A program made the position numbers and the translations under genes. A stretch of DNA of 64,000 nt from Pseudomonas sp. SID14000 (GTDB lineage Bacteria > Pseudomonadota > Gammaproteobacteria > Pseudomonadales > Pseudomonadaceae), in contig NZ_NFZQ01000008.1 in assembly GCF_002165135.1 (NCBI RefSeq), forward strand, positions 62,001 to 126,000. The letters are read 5' to 3'. This document shows, in pieces, positions 17,242 through 26,064 of the stretch. A model generated the notes under the pieces. It was not told where the DNA came from, did no database searches, and saw only the letters and a list, made by a program, of their open reading frames with translations. Every line of letters starts with the position of its first letter. Position 1 is the first letter of the stretch.

Positions 17242-18703
17242 GGTCCCCTCCCGCTGCGATATTGAATGTGAGGCTGACGCGGGTTCCTTCCTCTTCGCGG
17301 CTGCTCAGGCTGACCGAACCGCCAAAACGTTCCATGATGCGTTTGACCAGGACCAGGCCTACGCCTAGACCGCCCTGCTTGTTGGTGTAGAACGGCTTGA
17401 ACACCATCCGTTCCTGCTGTTGGCTCATGCCCTTGCCCGTATCGCTAAGGACGAACTCGGCACGCTGCCCATCCTGCACATTGACCTGGGCGCACAACAT
17501 CCCGCCTTCGGGCATGGCCTCCAGGGCATTGGAGAACAGTGTGTTGAGAATTTGCGTGAGCTGGAGCGGCTGGCTAACCACCCATTGTGACCCGGGGCCT
17601 TCGTAGCAGAAGCGCACGCCGTTGCGTTCGATCTGCTGGGCGAAGGCCAGGTGGGTGTCTTCGATGACCGTTACCAGGTCCACGGCCTCGGCCTCGTCAC
17701 TGCTCGGGCGCAGCGACACCAGCAGGTCACGCACCCAGCGCGACATGCGGTCGACCTGGCTGATGATGTCGGTGATGTTCTTCTGTGCTGCGGGGTTGGC
17801 GATTTCCTGAGCAAGTTCGGCGCTGGAGCGAATGTTGGCCAGCGGGTTGCGCAAGCTGTGCGCCACCGCCGAGGACATCTCGCCCAGGGCCACATAGGTT
17901 TCACTGGCCACCAGCCGGTCCTGCTGCAGGTGGAGCAGTTGCGCCGCGCGGCGCACGATCCAGAACAGGCCGAAGTAGATCAGCGCCCCGCCCACCAGGG
18001 TCGAGGCCCAGATCAGCACATAGCCGCGCTGGATACGCCTGACCAGGTCCTGCGGCTCCTTGTAGATTTCCACCATGGCCAGCACCTGCTCGCCCTGGCT
18101 GTCGAACAGCGGGATGTAGTTCTCGATGAACAGGTAGCGCGGTTCACGCTGGAACTTTTGCTCTTCGCGGTCATCCTCGGCCTGGTGGTAGCTGGCCGAC
18201 ACCGCCTTGCGCGAGCGGAAGGCGAGGTCAAGGTCACCATCGGCCTCGATGCGCTCGCCGATCAGCTCCGGGTTGGTCGACCAGACGATGGTGCGGTCGC
18301 GGGCATAGACGTTGGCCAGCAAGATGTCCGGCAGGTGCTCGACATGATCGAGGAACTCGACCCGGGTCGATTCAGCCAGCGCCGGAGTGAACTGCAAGTG
18401 CTGCTGGTCCCGACGCGGGTCAAGCAACTCGCCCATGGTGGTACCCGGCGGCAACTGCGAATGACGCACCTCGGCCTGGGCCATGGCCTGGATGAACTGG
18501 GCGGTGAGCATGGCATCGCGCTCGACACTGTCGCGCACCACGAAACGCGTCGATACATAACCCAGCCCTCCCGCTACCGAGGCGATGATCAGCAGGCTGA
18601 TGACCGAAAACCAGCGCAGCAGATTGAATTCGCGCAATGGCACCGCCACACCGCTGGCGGTAGTACTGGCCTTGTCGGGAACTTCGTTTTCCAGCATCTG
18701 CAT
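17210..18703 (-). CDS. Membrane sensor histidine kinase (partner of the sigma-54 regulator)
   Basis: 497-residue kinase. Two membrane helices (about 32-52 and 229-249) enclose a periplasmic sensor of about 175 residues. HisKA H282 sits in VAHSLRNPLANIRSSAEL, followed by a HATPase_c domain with DTGKGM and GVGLVLVKRIME. There is no receiver. The 3' end overlaps the response regulator gene by 32 bases. The ATG at 18703 has GGAAG six bases upstream. It is a close paralogue of the kinase encoded next door, with the same domain layout and shared stretches such as FIENYIPLFD. Confidence 0.9.
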   Translation of the reverse strand: MQMLENEVPDKASTTASGVAVPLREFNLLRWFSVISLLIIASVAGGLGYVSTRFVVRDSVERDAMLTAQFIQAMAQAEVRHSQLPPGTTMGELLDPRRDQQHLQFTPALAESTRVEFLDHVEHLPDILLANVYARDRTIVWSTNPELIGERIEADGDLDLAFRSRKAVSASYHQAEDDREEQKFQREPRYLFIENYIPLFDSQGEQVLAMVEIYKEPQDLVRRIQRGYVLIWASTLVGGALIYFGLFWIVRRAAQLLHLQQDRLVASETYVALGEMSSAVAHSLRNPLANIRSSAELAQEIANPAAQKNITDIISQVDRMSRWVRDLLVSLRPSSDEAEAVDLVTVIEDTHLAFAQQIERNGVRFCYEGPGSQWVVSQPLQLTQILNTLFSNALEAMPEGGMLCAQVNVQDGQRAEFVLSDTGKGMSQQQERMVFKPFYTNKQGGLGVGLVLVKRIMERFGGSVSLSSREEEGTRVSLTFNIAAGGDHGAQHPGSRG

Positions 18704-18915
18704 CGCGTGCTTCCCGCGCCGGGCATCCGTTCAGAAATGCATCAAGGCGACGAACAGTAGCCAATTGATAGCACTCCACCTATGCAGCCGCAGCTGCCAT
18801 TTGTCGTGTGTTGCGCTCCGCTTACCACGCTGCAAGAATTCAGCCAGTCACCTCATGAAAATTTTAATTGTTAATTTTCAATTACTTACTGAAACCTCTT
18901 AAATTAATCCGAAGG

Positions 18916-18941
18916 AAAAACCCCCACATTTGGGGGTTTTT
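18916..18941. terminator. Intrinsic terminator after the second sensor kinase
   Basis: AAAAACCCCCACA followed by TTTGGGGGTTTTT: a GC stem flanked by A- and T-runs that works in either direction. It sits 57 bases after the stop of the minus-strand kinase at 18998 and upstream of the next kinase gene. The surrounding 18780-18997 is A/T-rich and holds no gene. It suggests the two paralogous kinases are separate transcripts. Confidence 0.85.
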
Positions 18942-18997
18942 ACCCAAAAACAAAAAATATTTATAATCAACAAGATACAGATGTTTATTAATGTAAA

Positions 18998-20458
18998 TCA
19001 GGAAGACTGAATCAACCGAAAACTCAGCGAAACCCGGGTACCATGGCCTTCACTGCTGCTGAGCCGCACGGTGCCGCCGAAGCTTTCCATGATGCGTTTA
19101 ACCAACACCAGACCCACGCCCAACCCACCCTGCTTGGTGGTGAAGAAGGGCCGGAAGGCCATTCGCTGCTGCTCTTCGTTCATGCCTTTGCCATTGTCGG
19201 ACAGGCGCAGGGTCAGGCTACGCCGGTCATGACGCACCACCTCGACACGCAACCGCCCACCCTGCTCCATCGACTCCAGGGCATTGGCGATCAGGCTGCT
19301 GAAAATCTGTCGCAGTAACGCCGGGTGCCCCAGCACCTGTACTGCCGGTAACGGTTGCAGGTCCAGGCTCACCCCGCCGCGTGCCAGCGGCACCGCGTAG
19401 GTCTGCAGGCTTTCCTGCAATGCCAGCGGTAAATCCACCGGCACTGCCTCATCGTCGAGCGGGCGCAATGACTGCAACATCTGGCGAATCCACTGCGACA
19501 TGCGGTCGACCTGGCTGATGATGTCGTTGACATTGCGCTGCGCCGGGCCATCGTCGAAAGCCTGGGCCAACTCGGCACTGGAACGGATGCTGGCCAGCGG
19601 GTTACGCAGGCTATGGGCCACCGCCGAGGACACCTCACCCAGGGCCACGTAGGTTTCGTTGTTGATCAGTCGCTTCTGCTGCACCGCCAGCAGACGCGCG
19701 GCGCGGTGCATGATGCCGTACAGGCCGACATAGACCAGACCGGCACCGACGGTGATCGCCAGCCAGATAAGAATCAGGCCATGTTCGATGCGCACGATCA
19801 GGTCATGGGGCTCTTTGTAGATCTCGACCATCGCCGTGACCTGCTCACCATCGGCATCGAACAACGGAATGTAGTTCTCGATGAACAACTGCTCGGGTGG
19901 CGTGATGAACTTCTGCTCGGCCCGGGCCTGTTCGAAGTTGTGGTAGCTGGCCGAGACTCGCATCTTGTACTCGAAGGCCTGCTCCAGATCGGCGTCGCCT
20001 TCGATCAGCTTGCCGACCAGCGCCGGGTTGCTGGACCAGATCACCGTACGGTCCGGGGCATAGATGTTGGCCAGCAGCATGTCGGGCAGATGGGCGATGT
20101 GGTCGAGGAACTCGCCACGCGCCCTGCGCCGGGCGTCCGGGTCGACGTCGAGCAAGTTGGCGCGGTCGGTGCGCGGGTCGAGCAGCTCACCCATGGTGCG
20201 CACATTGGGGATCGACACATGGCGCACTTCAGCATCAGCGATGGAGGTGATGAACTGCGCGGTGAGCAAGGCATCGCGTTCGATGCTCTCGTCGATGATG
20301 AAACGGCTGGAAATCAATCCCAGCCCGACCGCTACCGAGAGGATGATGGCCAAGCTGACCCAGGCGTACCAGCGCAGCAGGTTGAACGGCTTGCGTGGGG
20401 TGGCCAGCTCGCTACCGGCAAGCACTTCAATAGCGTCGGAACGAGGGGCGATGTCCAT
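18998..20458 (-). CDS. Orphan paralogous membrane sensor histidine kinase
   Basis: 486-residue kinase with the same plan as its neighbour: helices at about 31-51 and 228-248, a periplasmic sensor, HisKA with H282 (VAHSLRNPLASIRSSAEL) and a HATPase_c domain. It has no adjacent response regulator of its own. The ATG at 20458 is chosen because GGAG lies six bases upstream; a GTG at 20470 would put that GGAG inside the gene. A terminator separates it from the downstream kinase-regulator operon. It probably feeds the same sigma-54 regulator, sensing a related signal, but this is inference. Confidence 0.88.
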   Translation of the reverse strand: MDIAPRSDAIEVLAGSELATPRKPFNLLRWYAWVSLAIILSVAVGLGLISSRFIIDESIERDALLTAQFITSIADAEVRHVSIPNVRTMGELLDPRTDRANLLDVDPDARRRARGEFLDHIAHLPDMLLANIYAPDRTVIWSSNPALVGKLIEGDADLEQAFEYKMRVSASYHNFEQARAEQKFITPPEQLFIENYIPLFDADGEQVTAMVEIYKEPHDLIVRIEHGLILIWLAITVGAGLVYVGLYGIMHRAARLLAVQQKRLINNETYVALGEVSSAVAHSLRNPLASIRSSAELAQAFDDGPAQRNVNDIISQVDRMSQWIRQMLQSLRPLDDEAVPVDLPLALQESLQTYAVPLARGGVSLDLQPLPAVQVLGHPALLRQIFSSLIANALESMEQGGRLRVEVVRHDRRSLTLRLSDNGKGMNEEQQRMAFRPFFTTKQGGLGVGLVLVKRIMESFGGTVRLSSSEGHGTRVSLSFRLIQSS

Positions 20459-20628
20459 GGCGGACTCCACAACTGGGCACCTTCAGAAGGTTATAGCCCA
20501 GAGTTGGGGAAACCATCGGGTTAGCTCGCTGGCATCCGCCGAAGGGTATTGGTTCCTTCTCTTCTGCAAGTGCACCTGCCTGGCAATAAGCCAGGTGCTG
20601 GCGCGCTCCCGCAGGGAAGTTGCAAACG

Positions 20629-21213
20629 CTAATGATCCACCACCCCCTGCAACCGGCGATACTCCCGCAGCACATTGGGTACATAGCGCCGGGTCTCGGC
20701 GAACGGCGGTACCGCACCACGGCGCAGCACCGCGTCTGGGCCGGCGTTGTAGGCCGCCACAGCCAGGGTGATGTCATTGTCGAACAAGTTGAGCATGCGC
20801 TTGAGGTAGCGGGCCCCGCCCTGCACGTTGTCTTCCGGGTCCAGGCGGTTTTCCACGCCCATCTCGCGGGCGGTATCCGGCATCAGTTGCATCAGCCCCA
20901 CCGCGCCCGCCGGTGAACGGGCCTTGGGGTTGTAGCCGGACTCGGCCTTTATAACCGCATGCAGCAACGCCGGGGGGACGTCGTGCGTGCGCGCTGCGGC
21001 GGCGACCAGCTTGGCGTAGGGGCGACCGGTGATCAGTTGCGCGTTTGCCGGGCCGGCCTGGGCCTTCGCCTCGCTGATCACCGTTTCATAGAGGCGCCCG
21101 GGTCGATGGACGTTGGTCAGTATGTAGCTGCCTTTGGCATCGATGGAAATGTACACATCAGCCTGGGCAGCACCTGCCACCAGCCAGATCAAACCGAGAA
21201 TGAGTCCACGCAT
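20629..21213 (-). CDS. Periplasmic lytic transglycosylase (SLT family)
   Basis: 194-residue secreted protein. A signal peptide spans about residues 1-18 (LILGLIWLVAGAAQA), followed by a short DUF4124-like beta segment and an SLT domain. The catalytic glutamate is E91 in HAVIKAESGYNPKA, and GLMQLMP and AAYNAGP motifs follow. It would cleave peptidoglycan glycan strands. The ATG at 21213 is chosen because it opens the signal peptide. It is divergent from gspG, 184 bases away, so it may locally open the cell wall for the secretion genes. That link is inference. Confidence 0.85.
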   Translation of the reverse strand: MRGLILGLIWLVAGAAQADVYISIDAKGSYILTNVHRPGRLYETVISEAKAQAGPANAQLITGRPYAKLVAAAARTHDVPPALLHAVIKAESGYNPKARSPAGAVGLMQLMPDTAREMGVENRLDPEDNVQGGARYLKRMLNLFDNDITLAVAAYNAGPDAVLRRGAVPPFAETRRYVPNVLREYRRLQGVVDH

Positions 21214-21397
21214 GTCGGTCGCCTCTTCGTGATCCCCCAATGTTGGGGGATATGCCCCGGAAAACCCGAGATCGATGACCACGACGCAAGCACTGTGCCG
21301 CTTTCCGTGCCGCATGGTGCAAGGCCCTTGAGCAGGCGTGCACGGCTGTTGCATGGAGCCTGCAAAAGCTAGTCCTTACGCAACGGAGGGCTTCACC

Positions 21398-21823
21398 ATG
21401 CAGCGCAGAACCAACCCCCAACGTGGTTTCACCCTGCTCGAACTCCTGGTGGTCCTGGTGGTGCTGGGCCTGTTGGCCGGGATCGTCGCGCCCAAGTACT
21501 TCAGCCAGCTCGGCCGCTCCGAGGCCAAGGTGGCGCGGGCGCAGATAGAGGGGCTGAGCAAGGCCCTGGACCTGTATCGCCTGGAAGTCGGTCACTACCC
21601 CAGCAGTGAGCAAGGCCTGCAGGCCCTGGTGATCGCCCCCAGTGGCGAAGCCCGCTGGACCGGCCCGTACCTGCAGAAGGCCGTGCCACAAGACCCGTGG
21701 GGCCGCGCGTACATCTACCGGCAACCCGGCGAAAATGGCGGTGAGTACGACCTGCTGTCGCTGGGCAAGGACGGCCAGCCCGGTGGCGACGGGGAAAACG
21801 CCGAAATCACCAGTTGGCAGTAG
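21398..21823 (+). CDS. gspG: Type II secretion major pseudopilin GspG
   Basis: 141-residue pseudopilin. The prepilin peptidase site lies after G10 (QRG|FTLLELLVVL) with the conserved glutamate at position 5 of the mature chain. The C-terminus has the GspG pattern with PWG and a calcium-binding-like loop (LLSLGKDGQPGGDGENAEI). The ATG at 21398 follows ACGGAGGGC. Eleven bases downstream lies gspF. No gspD, gspE or other T2SS genes are in the window, so this is an isolated pair. Confidence 0.92.
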   Translation: MQRRTNPQRGFTLLELLVVLVVLGLLAGIVAPKYFSQLGRSEAKVARAQIEGLSKALDLYRLEVGHYPSSEQGLQALVIAPSGEARWTGPYLQKAVPQDPWGRAYIYRQPGENGGEYDLLSLGKDGQPGGDGENAEITSWQ

Positions 21824-21834
21824 GGAGAGCGGCC

Positions 21835-23025
21835 ATGCGCTACAGCCTCAAGGCCCTGGGCAGGCAGGGTGTGGTGCAGTTGCAGATCGACGCCGAGGAC
21901 GCCGACCAGGCCCGCCGCAAGGCCGAGGACCAAGGCCTGCGCGTGCTCAGCCTGCGTGGCCACGGCGGCGCCCTGCGCCAAATGGCCCGGCGCCGCACGG
22001 CAAGCTTTGACCTGGTGCTGTTCAGCCAGGAACTTTCGACCCTGCTCAACGCCGGCCTGCCGCTGATCGACGCCCTGGAGAGCCTGGCAGAAAAGGCCCC
22101 CGCAGCTGCAACGCGCAAAGTGCTCGCCGAGTTGGTCCGTCAACTGTACGAAGGCCGCTCGCTGTCCCAGGCCCTGGGCCAGCAGCCACGGGTATTCCCG
22201 CCGCTGTACGTGGCGCTGGTGCAGTCCAGCGAGCGTACCGGCGCGCTCGGTAATGCCCTCGCCCGCTACATCAGCTACCGCCAGCGCCTGGACCTGGTAC
22301 GGCAGAAGCTGGTAGGGGCCTCGGTCTACCCATTGCTGCTATTGCTGGTGGGTGGTGGCGTGGTGTTGTTCCTGCTTGGCTACGTGGTGCCGCGTTTCAG
22401 CCAAGTGTTCGAGGGCATGGGCACCGAGTTGCCCTGGCTGTCACGGCTGCTGATACAGATCGGCCTGTTCCTGCACGCCCAGCAACTATCGCTGGCGCTG
22501 GGTAGCCTTGGCGCGGTCACGGCACTGTGGCTGCTGCGCCGCCAGCCGCGGGTGCGGCGCTGGGCAACCTGTCAGCTACGGCGCCTGCCGGCAGTGCACC
22601 AGCGCCTGATGATGTACGAACTGGCGCGCTTCTACCGCTCGTTGGGCATCCTGCTGCAAGGCGGGATCCCCATCCTCACCGCCATGGGCATGGCCCGCGG
22701 ACTGCTCGGCAGCGCGGCGGCCCAAGGCCTGGAGCAGGCCAGCCAACGCGTCGGCGAAGGGCTGCCATTATCCGACGCGCTGGAGGCCGGGCAACTGGTC
22801 ACGCCGGTATCACTGCGCCTGCTGCGGGCCGGTGAGCAGTCCGGCAACCTGGGCGAGATGCTGGAGCGCTGCGCCGACTTCCATGATCAGGAAATCGGTC
22901 GCTGGGTGGAATGGTTCGTCAAGCTGTTCGAACCGCTGCTGATGACCTTCATCGGCCTGCTGATCGGTATGATCGTGATCCTGATGTACATGCCGATCTT
23001 CGAACTGGCCTCGAGTATCCACTGA
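21835..23025 (+). CDS. gspF: Type II secretion inner-membrane protein GspF
   Basis: 396-residue GspF/PilC-family platform protein with two T2SSF repeats (about 60-185 and 265-385) and three membrane helices, the last near the C-terminus (LIGMIVILMYMPIF). It anchors the assembly ATPase and pseudopilus in the inner membrane. The ATG at 21835 is preceded by AGGGAGAG. It directly follows gspG. It must use an ATPase and secretin encoded elsewhere, or the pair is a relic. The 3' end is tail-to-tail with the MocR gene (53 bases). Confidence 0.9.
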   Translation: MRYSLKALGRQGVVQLQIDAEDADQARRKAEDQGLRVLSLRGHGGALRQMARRRTASFDLVLFSQELSTLLNAGLPLIDALESLAEKAPAAATRKVLAELVRQLYEGRSLSQALGQQPRVFPPLYVALVQSSERTGALGNALARYISYRQRLDLVRQKLVGASVYPLLLLLVGGGVVLFLLGYVVPRFSQVFEGMGTELPWLSRLLIQIGLFLHAQQLSLALGSLGAVTALWLLRRQPRVRRWATCQLRRLPAVHQRLMMYELARFYRSLGILLQGGIPILTAMGMARGLLGSAAAQGLEQASQRVGEGLPLSDALEAGQLVTPVSLRLLRAGEQSGNLGEMLERCADFHDQEIGRWVEWFVKLFEPLLMTFIGLLIGMIVILMYMPIFELASSIH

Positions 23026-23078
23026 ATCGCCAGACCCTGGCTTTCGCGCCGGGAGCGTTGTCACAGTCTCGCAAGGCT

Positions 23079-24437
23079 TCATGCAACCGCGTCAGTCTCG
23101 TTCTTCAGGAGCCTTGCCAGAAGCGTCAGCCCATGCGTCAGATCTTCGAGCGACGGGCCGCCGAGGCAAAGGCGAATTCCTGTCGCCTGCTCACTACGCT
23201 CGACCATGACCGACTCGGGAGCCGTCACTCTGATACCCAGCGAGGCAGCCGCTGTAGCGAAGCGGTTGGCTGCATCGCGTGGCATTGGGAGCCAGACGTG
23301 GTAGGCATCTGGATGCGACACAAGCTCGACCGCGCCAAGAAGTGAAGCGGCCAGACTCGATCGCCGACGCGCTTCATTACGTAAGGCCTGCGGGATGGCC
23401 GCAATGACGCCAGTGGACAGCCAGTCCTCCACCACCGCACAGGACAATGGCGACGGATCCATGGGAATGTCTTGCAAGGCAGCTTGCGCCCTCGCAACCA
23501 TTCCCTCCGGCAGCGTGAGCATGCCGATTCTCAATCCCGGCCCGAGGGATTTGGACAGTCCATTGACGTGGAAGACCCTCTCAGGCGCCAATACGGCAAG
23601 TGCAGGCGCATCTGGTGGTCCCAGTGTGTAGACGCCGTCCTCGATGATCCAGGCTCCCGACCGCCGGCAGACATCGACAATGGCCTGTCTCCGTGCCACA
23701 CCCATCGTTGCCGTGGTCGGGTTATGCAGCGTCGGAGTCAGATATACCGCCCTGTTGGCGACCGATGCGACGCTGTCGAGGACATCGGCGAGCGCCCCCG
23801 GTAACATCCCTTCTGTGTCCATGTCGACGCCTTTGATCCGATAGCCTTTGCGCCGGGCCAGCGCAATTGCACCGGGATAAGTGAGCCTCTCGGTCAGGAT
23901 CACTCCCTGCGGGCCACAGGCGAGATCGAAGGCCAACGAAATGGCCTGGCGAGCGTTCCCTGTGAGTGCCAGATTTGACGGTTTGACCGGTACATCGAGT
24001 GTTTCAAGCCAACGAGCTAACAAACGTCGATGCTCCAAATGCCCGATAGGTGGCGAGTAGAGATTGAAATGATCCGCATCGATCTTCCGCGCCACCCCGG
24101 ACAATGTCCGTGACAGAAGACGGGCGCTCATCATTGCCGGAGGCACATTGGATGACATGTCGATCACCCGTTCCTCATGCGCCTGACAGATCGCCACGAA
24201 TGTTCCCCGGCCCTTTACGCTACGTACCAACCCTCGCCGCTCGAGGGCAGCATAGGCTTTAGTCACCGTCCCAAGTCCGATTTCCAGGCGCCATGCAAGG
24301 TCTCGATGGGCGGGCAGGCGGTCGCCCCCTTTCAACCGTCCCTCGACAATATCGTCGACCAGGGCCAATACCAGCCGCTCAGCGACACTCGCTTCGATTT
24401 CCGCAAGGCGCGGGGTCCAGGGCGATTGAAGAAGCAT
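23079..24437 (-). CDS. MocR-type PLP-dependent GntR transcription regulator
   Basis: About 452 residues: an N-terminal GntR winged HTH (about 15-80, AHRDLAWRLEIGLGTVTKAY) joined to a fold-type I aminotransferase domain. The PLP lysine is retained in NGLSKSLGPGLR. MocR proteins regulate PLP, GABA or amino-sugar metabolism, usually on the divergent neighbour. The start is uncertain: ATG 24437 is used here, but ATG 24455 and a GTG at 24467 are in frame. A 22-bp perfect palindrome lies just upstream (24457-24478). The gene and its two neighbours to the right are visibly A/T-richer than the flanks, which suggests acquisition. Confidence 0.85.
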   Translation of the reverse strand: MLLQSPWTPRLAEIEASVAERLVLALVDDIVEGRLKGGDRLPAHRDLAWRLEIGLGTVTKAYAALERRGLVRSVKGRGTFVAICQAHEERVIDMSSNVPPAMMSARLLSRTLSGVARKIDADHFNLYSPPIGHLEHRRLLARWLETLDVPVKPSNLALTGNARQAISLAFDLACGPQGVILTERLTYPGAIALARRKGYRIKGVDMDTEGMLPGALADVLDSVASVANRAVYLTPTLHNPTTATMGVARRQAIVDVCRRSGAWIIEDGVYTLGPPDAPALAVLAPERVFHVNGLSKSLGPGLRIGMLTLPEGMVARAQAALQDIPMDPSPLSCAVVEDWLSTGVIAAIPQALRNEARRRSSLAASLLGAVELVSHPDAYHVWLPMPRDAANRFATAAASLGIRVTAPESVMVERSEQATGIRLCLGGPSLEDLTHGLTLLARLLKNETDAVA

Positions 24438-24456
24438 TGTTAATGTCCAGATCATG

Positions 24457-24478
24457 AATAGTGTCACGTGACACTATT
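24457..24478. promoter_or_regulatory. Perfect 22-bp palindrome, probable MocR operator
   Basis: AATAGTGTCAC immediately followed by its exact complement GTGACACTATT, centred at 24467.5. It sits at the 5' end of the MocR gene in the divergent spacer to the DJ-1 gene. Such a site fits binding of a dimeric GntR/MocR regulator for autoregulation and control of the divergent gene. The palindrome itself is seen; the binding is inference. Confidence 0.7.
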
Positions 24479-24644
24479 TAAATAGACCAAAAGTGTAACG
24501 CGCATTAGGATTGTTGGCGACCCAAGCAATACCTTCAGGGGTGGCGTAAGTGCCAGGCGGGTGCAGCCATACAGATGACATAGCGGGTCTTGAGCCTGTT
24601 TGTTGCCGTTTTATTCACTTGAAACTCAGGGAGAGTTATGACAG

Positions 24645-25214
24645 ATGGCACGCATAGGTTTAGTACTGACCCCCGGTTTTGCGGACTGGGAATATGCTTT
24701 GATTGCAGGAACCGCATCACCATTTTACGGAATCGATGTCAGATTTTTCGCCCCGGTTCCTGGGAAGTTCTTCTCACAGGGCGGTTTAGCCGTGACAGTC
24801 GATAGCGGTTTACAACAATGCCTGGACTGGAAGCCAGACGTTGTCGTCATCGTGGGGGGGATGATCTGGGAACAATCCGAAGCTCCGGATATTGGCGACT
24901 TTCTTCGCGCTAGCCGACTCGCGGGGGCAACAATCGCTGGAATATGTGGGGGTACTCTAGCAGTTGCGAAGGCCGACCTTCTCAACACGATTCCTCACAC
25001 CTCGAACAGCGCCGACTTCCTTAAACAGAACGCTGATAATTATACGGGAGAGATTCTTTATCAAGATTGTTCTGGAGCAGTGATCGCAGACCGGATCATA
25101 ACTGCACCAGGCCCTGCACCTGTGAGTTTCACCTGCGCAGTGCTTGCAGCTGCGGGGCTGCCTCCAGAAAGGATTTTACAGTTCAGGTCAATGTTGGCAG
25201 CGGAACATGAATAA
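24645..25214 (+). CDS. DJ-1/PfpI family protein
   Basis: 189-residue protein of the DJ-1/PfpI superfamily. The nucleophile elbow AGICGGTLAVAK puts the reactive cysteine at C101, and the conserved acidic residue near the N-terminus is probably E16 (ADWEYAL). Family members include glyoxalase III/deglycase-like enzymes, amidases and isonitrile hydratases; the activity here is open. Base composition is clearly more A/T-rich than the flanking Pseudomonas genes. It is divergent from the MocR gene (about 200 bases) and followed by a DinB gene after 138 bases. AGGGAGAG lies 9 bases upstream of the ATG. Confidence 0.82.
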   Translation: MARIGLVLTPGFADWEYALIAGTASPFYGIDVRFFAPVPGKFFSQGGLAVTVDSGLQQCLDWKPDVVVIVGGMIWEQSEAPDIGDFLRASRLAGATIAGICGGTLAVAKADLLNTIPHTSNSADFLKQNADNYTGEILYQDCSGAVIADRIITAPGPAPVSFTCAVLAAAGLPPERILQFRSMLAAEHE

Positions 25215-25352
25215 CCGTTTCGCTGCACTGCCAATCAATCTTTCTCGTCGTGACCAGGGGATATAAGGCCCGCATCCGGACAGGGTACTCCGCCGGGCTC
25301 CTGGTAGAAAAGTCATCGAATTATCAATTGTGCTCGCACATGGTTTATATAT

Positions 25353-25928
25353 ATGCCTTCGACTCCGCAAAGCGAATCTTCCCCCAATGGGATCACCGTC
25401 CCTGCACTTACGCCTGCATCCGCCACGGACACCTTGAAAATGTTGGTGCGCTACACCGCCTGGGCGAACGAGCTGACGTTCGACAGCATGATTAACCTGC
25501 CGGATGGCGAGGCGCTTCGTCCGAGGCCGACGCGCTTTGGCAACATGGTTCATACACTGAACCATGTTTACGTGGTGAACGATATTTTCAGGCACCATCT
25601 ACAAGGTAAACGACATCACTACACTTCCCGGAACACTGAGCATACACCGCCGCTGGCCGATCTGTGGGATGCGGTTCAGCTCATGGATCGGTGGTACATA
25701 GATCTCGTTGACAGGTGGTCGCTCGAGGATCTGTCGAAAGTCGTCCATTTCGAATTTGTCGGTGGGGGCAAAGGCGCCATGACACAGGAAGAAATCGTGT
25801 TGCATCTGGTCAATCACTCGACCTATCACCGCGGTTTCGTGGGCGACATGATGTACCAGATCCCGTTTACCCCCCCTTCGAACGACCTGCCCGTATTCAT
25901 CAGGGACCACTATCGCCTGGCTCGGTAG
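25353..25928 (+). CDS. DinB-family protein
   Basis: 191-residue protein of the DinB four-helix fold. The metal-binding histidines are visible in TLNHVYVVND and in VNHSTYHRG. DinB-like proteins include thiol S-transferases (bacillithiol, mycothiol) and damage-inducible proteins of unknown activity; in Gram-negatives the thiol partner is uncertain. The start is not secure: the ATG at 25353 has no Shine-Dalgarno, and an in-frame ATG at 25440 starts at MLVRYTAWAN where the domain begins. It lies in the same A/T-richer accessory segment as the MocR and DJ-1 genes. Confidence 0.78.
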   Translation: MPSTPQSESSPNGITVPALTPASATDTLKMLVRYTAWANELTFDSMINLPDGEALRPRPTRFGNMVHTLNHVYVVNDIFRHHLQGKRHHYTSRNTEHTPPLADLWDAVQLMDRWYIDLVDRWSLEDLSKVVHFEFVGGGKGAMTQEEIVLHLVNHSTYHRGFVGDMMYQIPFTPPSNDLPVFIRDHYRLAR

Positions 25929-25939
25929 GCCTATTCCCC

Positions 25940-26031
25940 ATGCCTTCGCCGTGGAAATATTTGTAGTCGGCATATGTCTCGGTGTGGGCGGGGTCGCTCA
26001 GGGTCCAGTCACGGGCCTTGCCCCCACCCAC
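25940..26031 (-). pseudogene. Possible C-terminal gene remnant
   Basis: On the minus strand about 30 codons (GKARDWTLSDPAHTETYADY, then KYFHGEGMG) show strong G/C preference at third positions, as in real Pseudomonas genes. No start codon, ribosome binding site or proper stop belongs to it, and the pattern ends abruptly near the DinB gene. It may be the leftover of a gene broken by arrival of the neighbouring accessory genes. The family was not recognised. Confidence 0.3.
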
Positions 26032-26064
26032 TCCTCCCGCAAGCCAAGCCCTACCATGCCAGAT

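Noticed and set aside
18780..18997. Small RNA in the A/T-rich spacer between the paralogous kinases
   Set aside because: The only clear signal is the terminator of the upstream kinase; no promoter-like element or conserved RNA shape could be supported.
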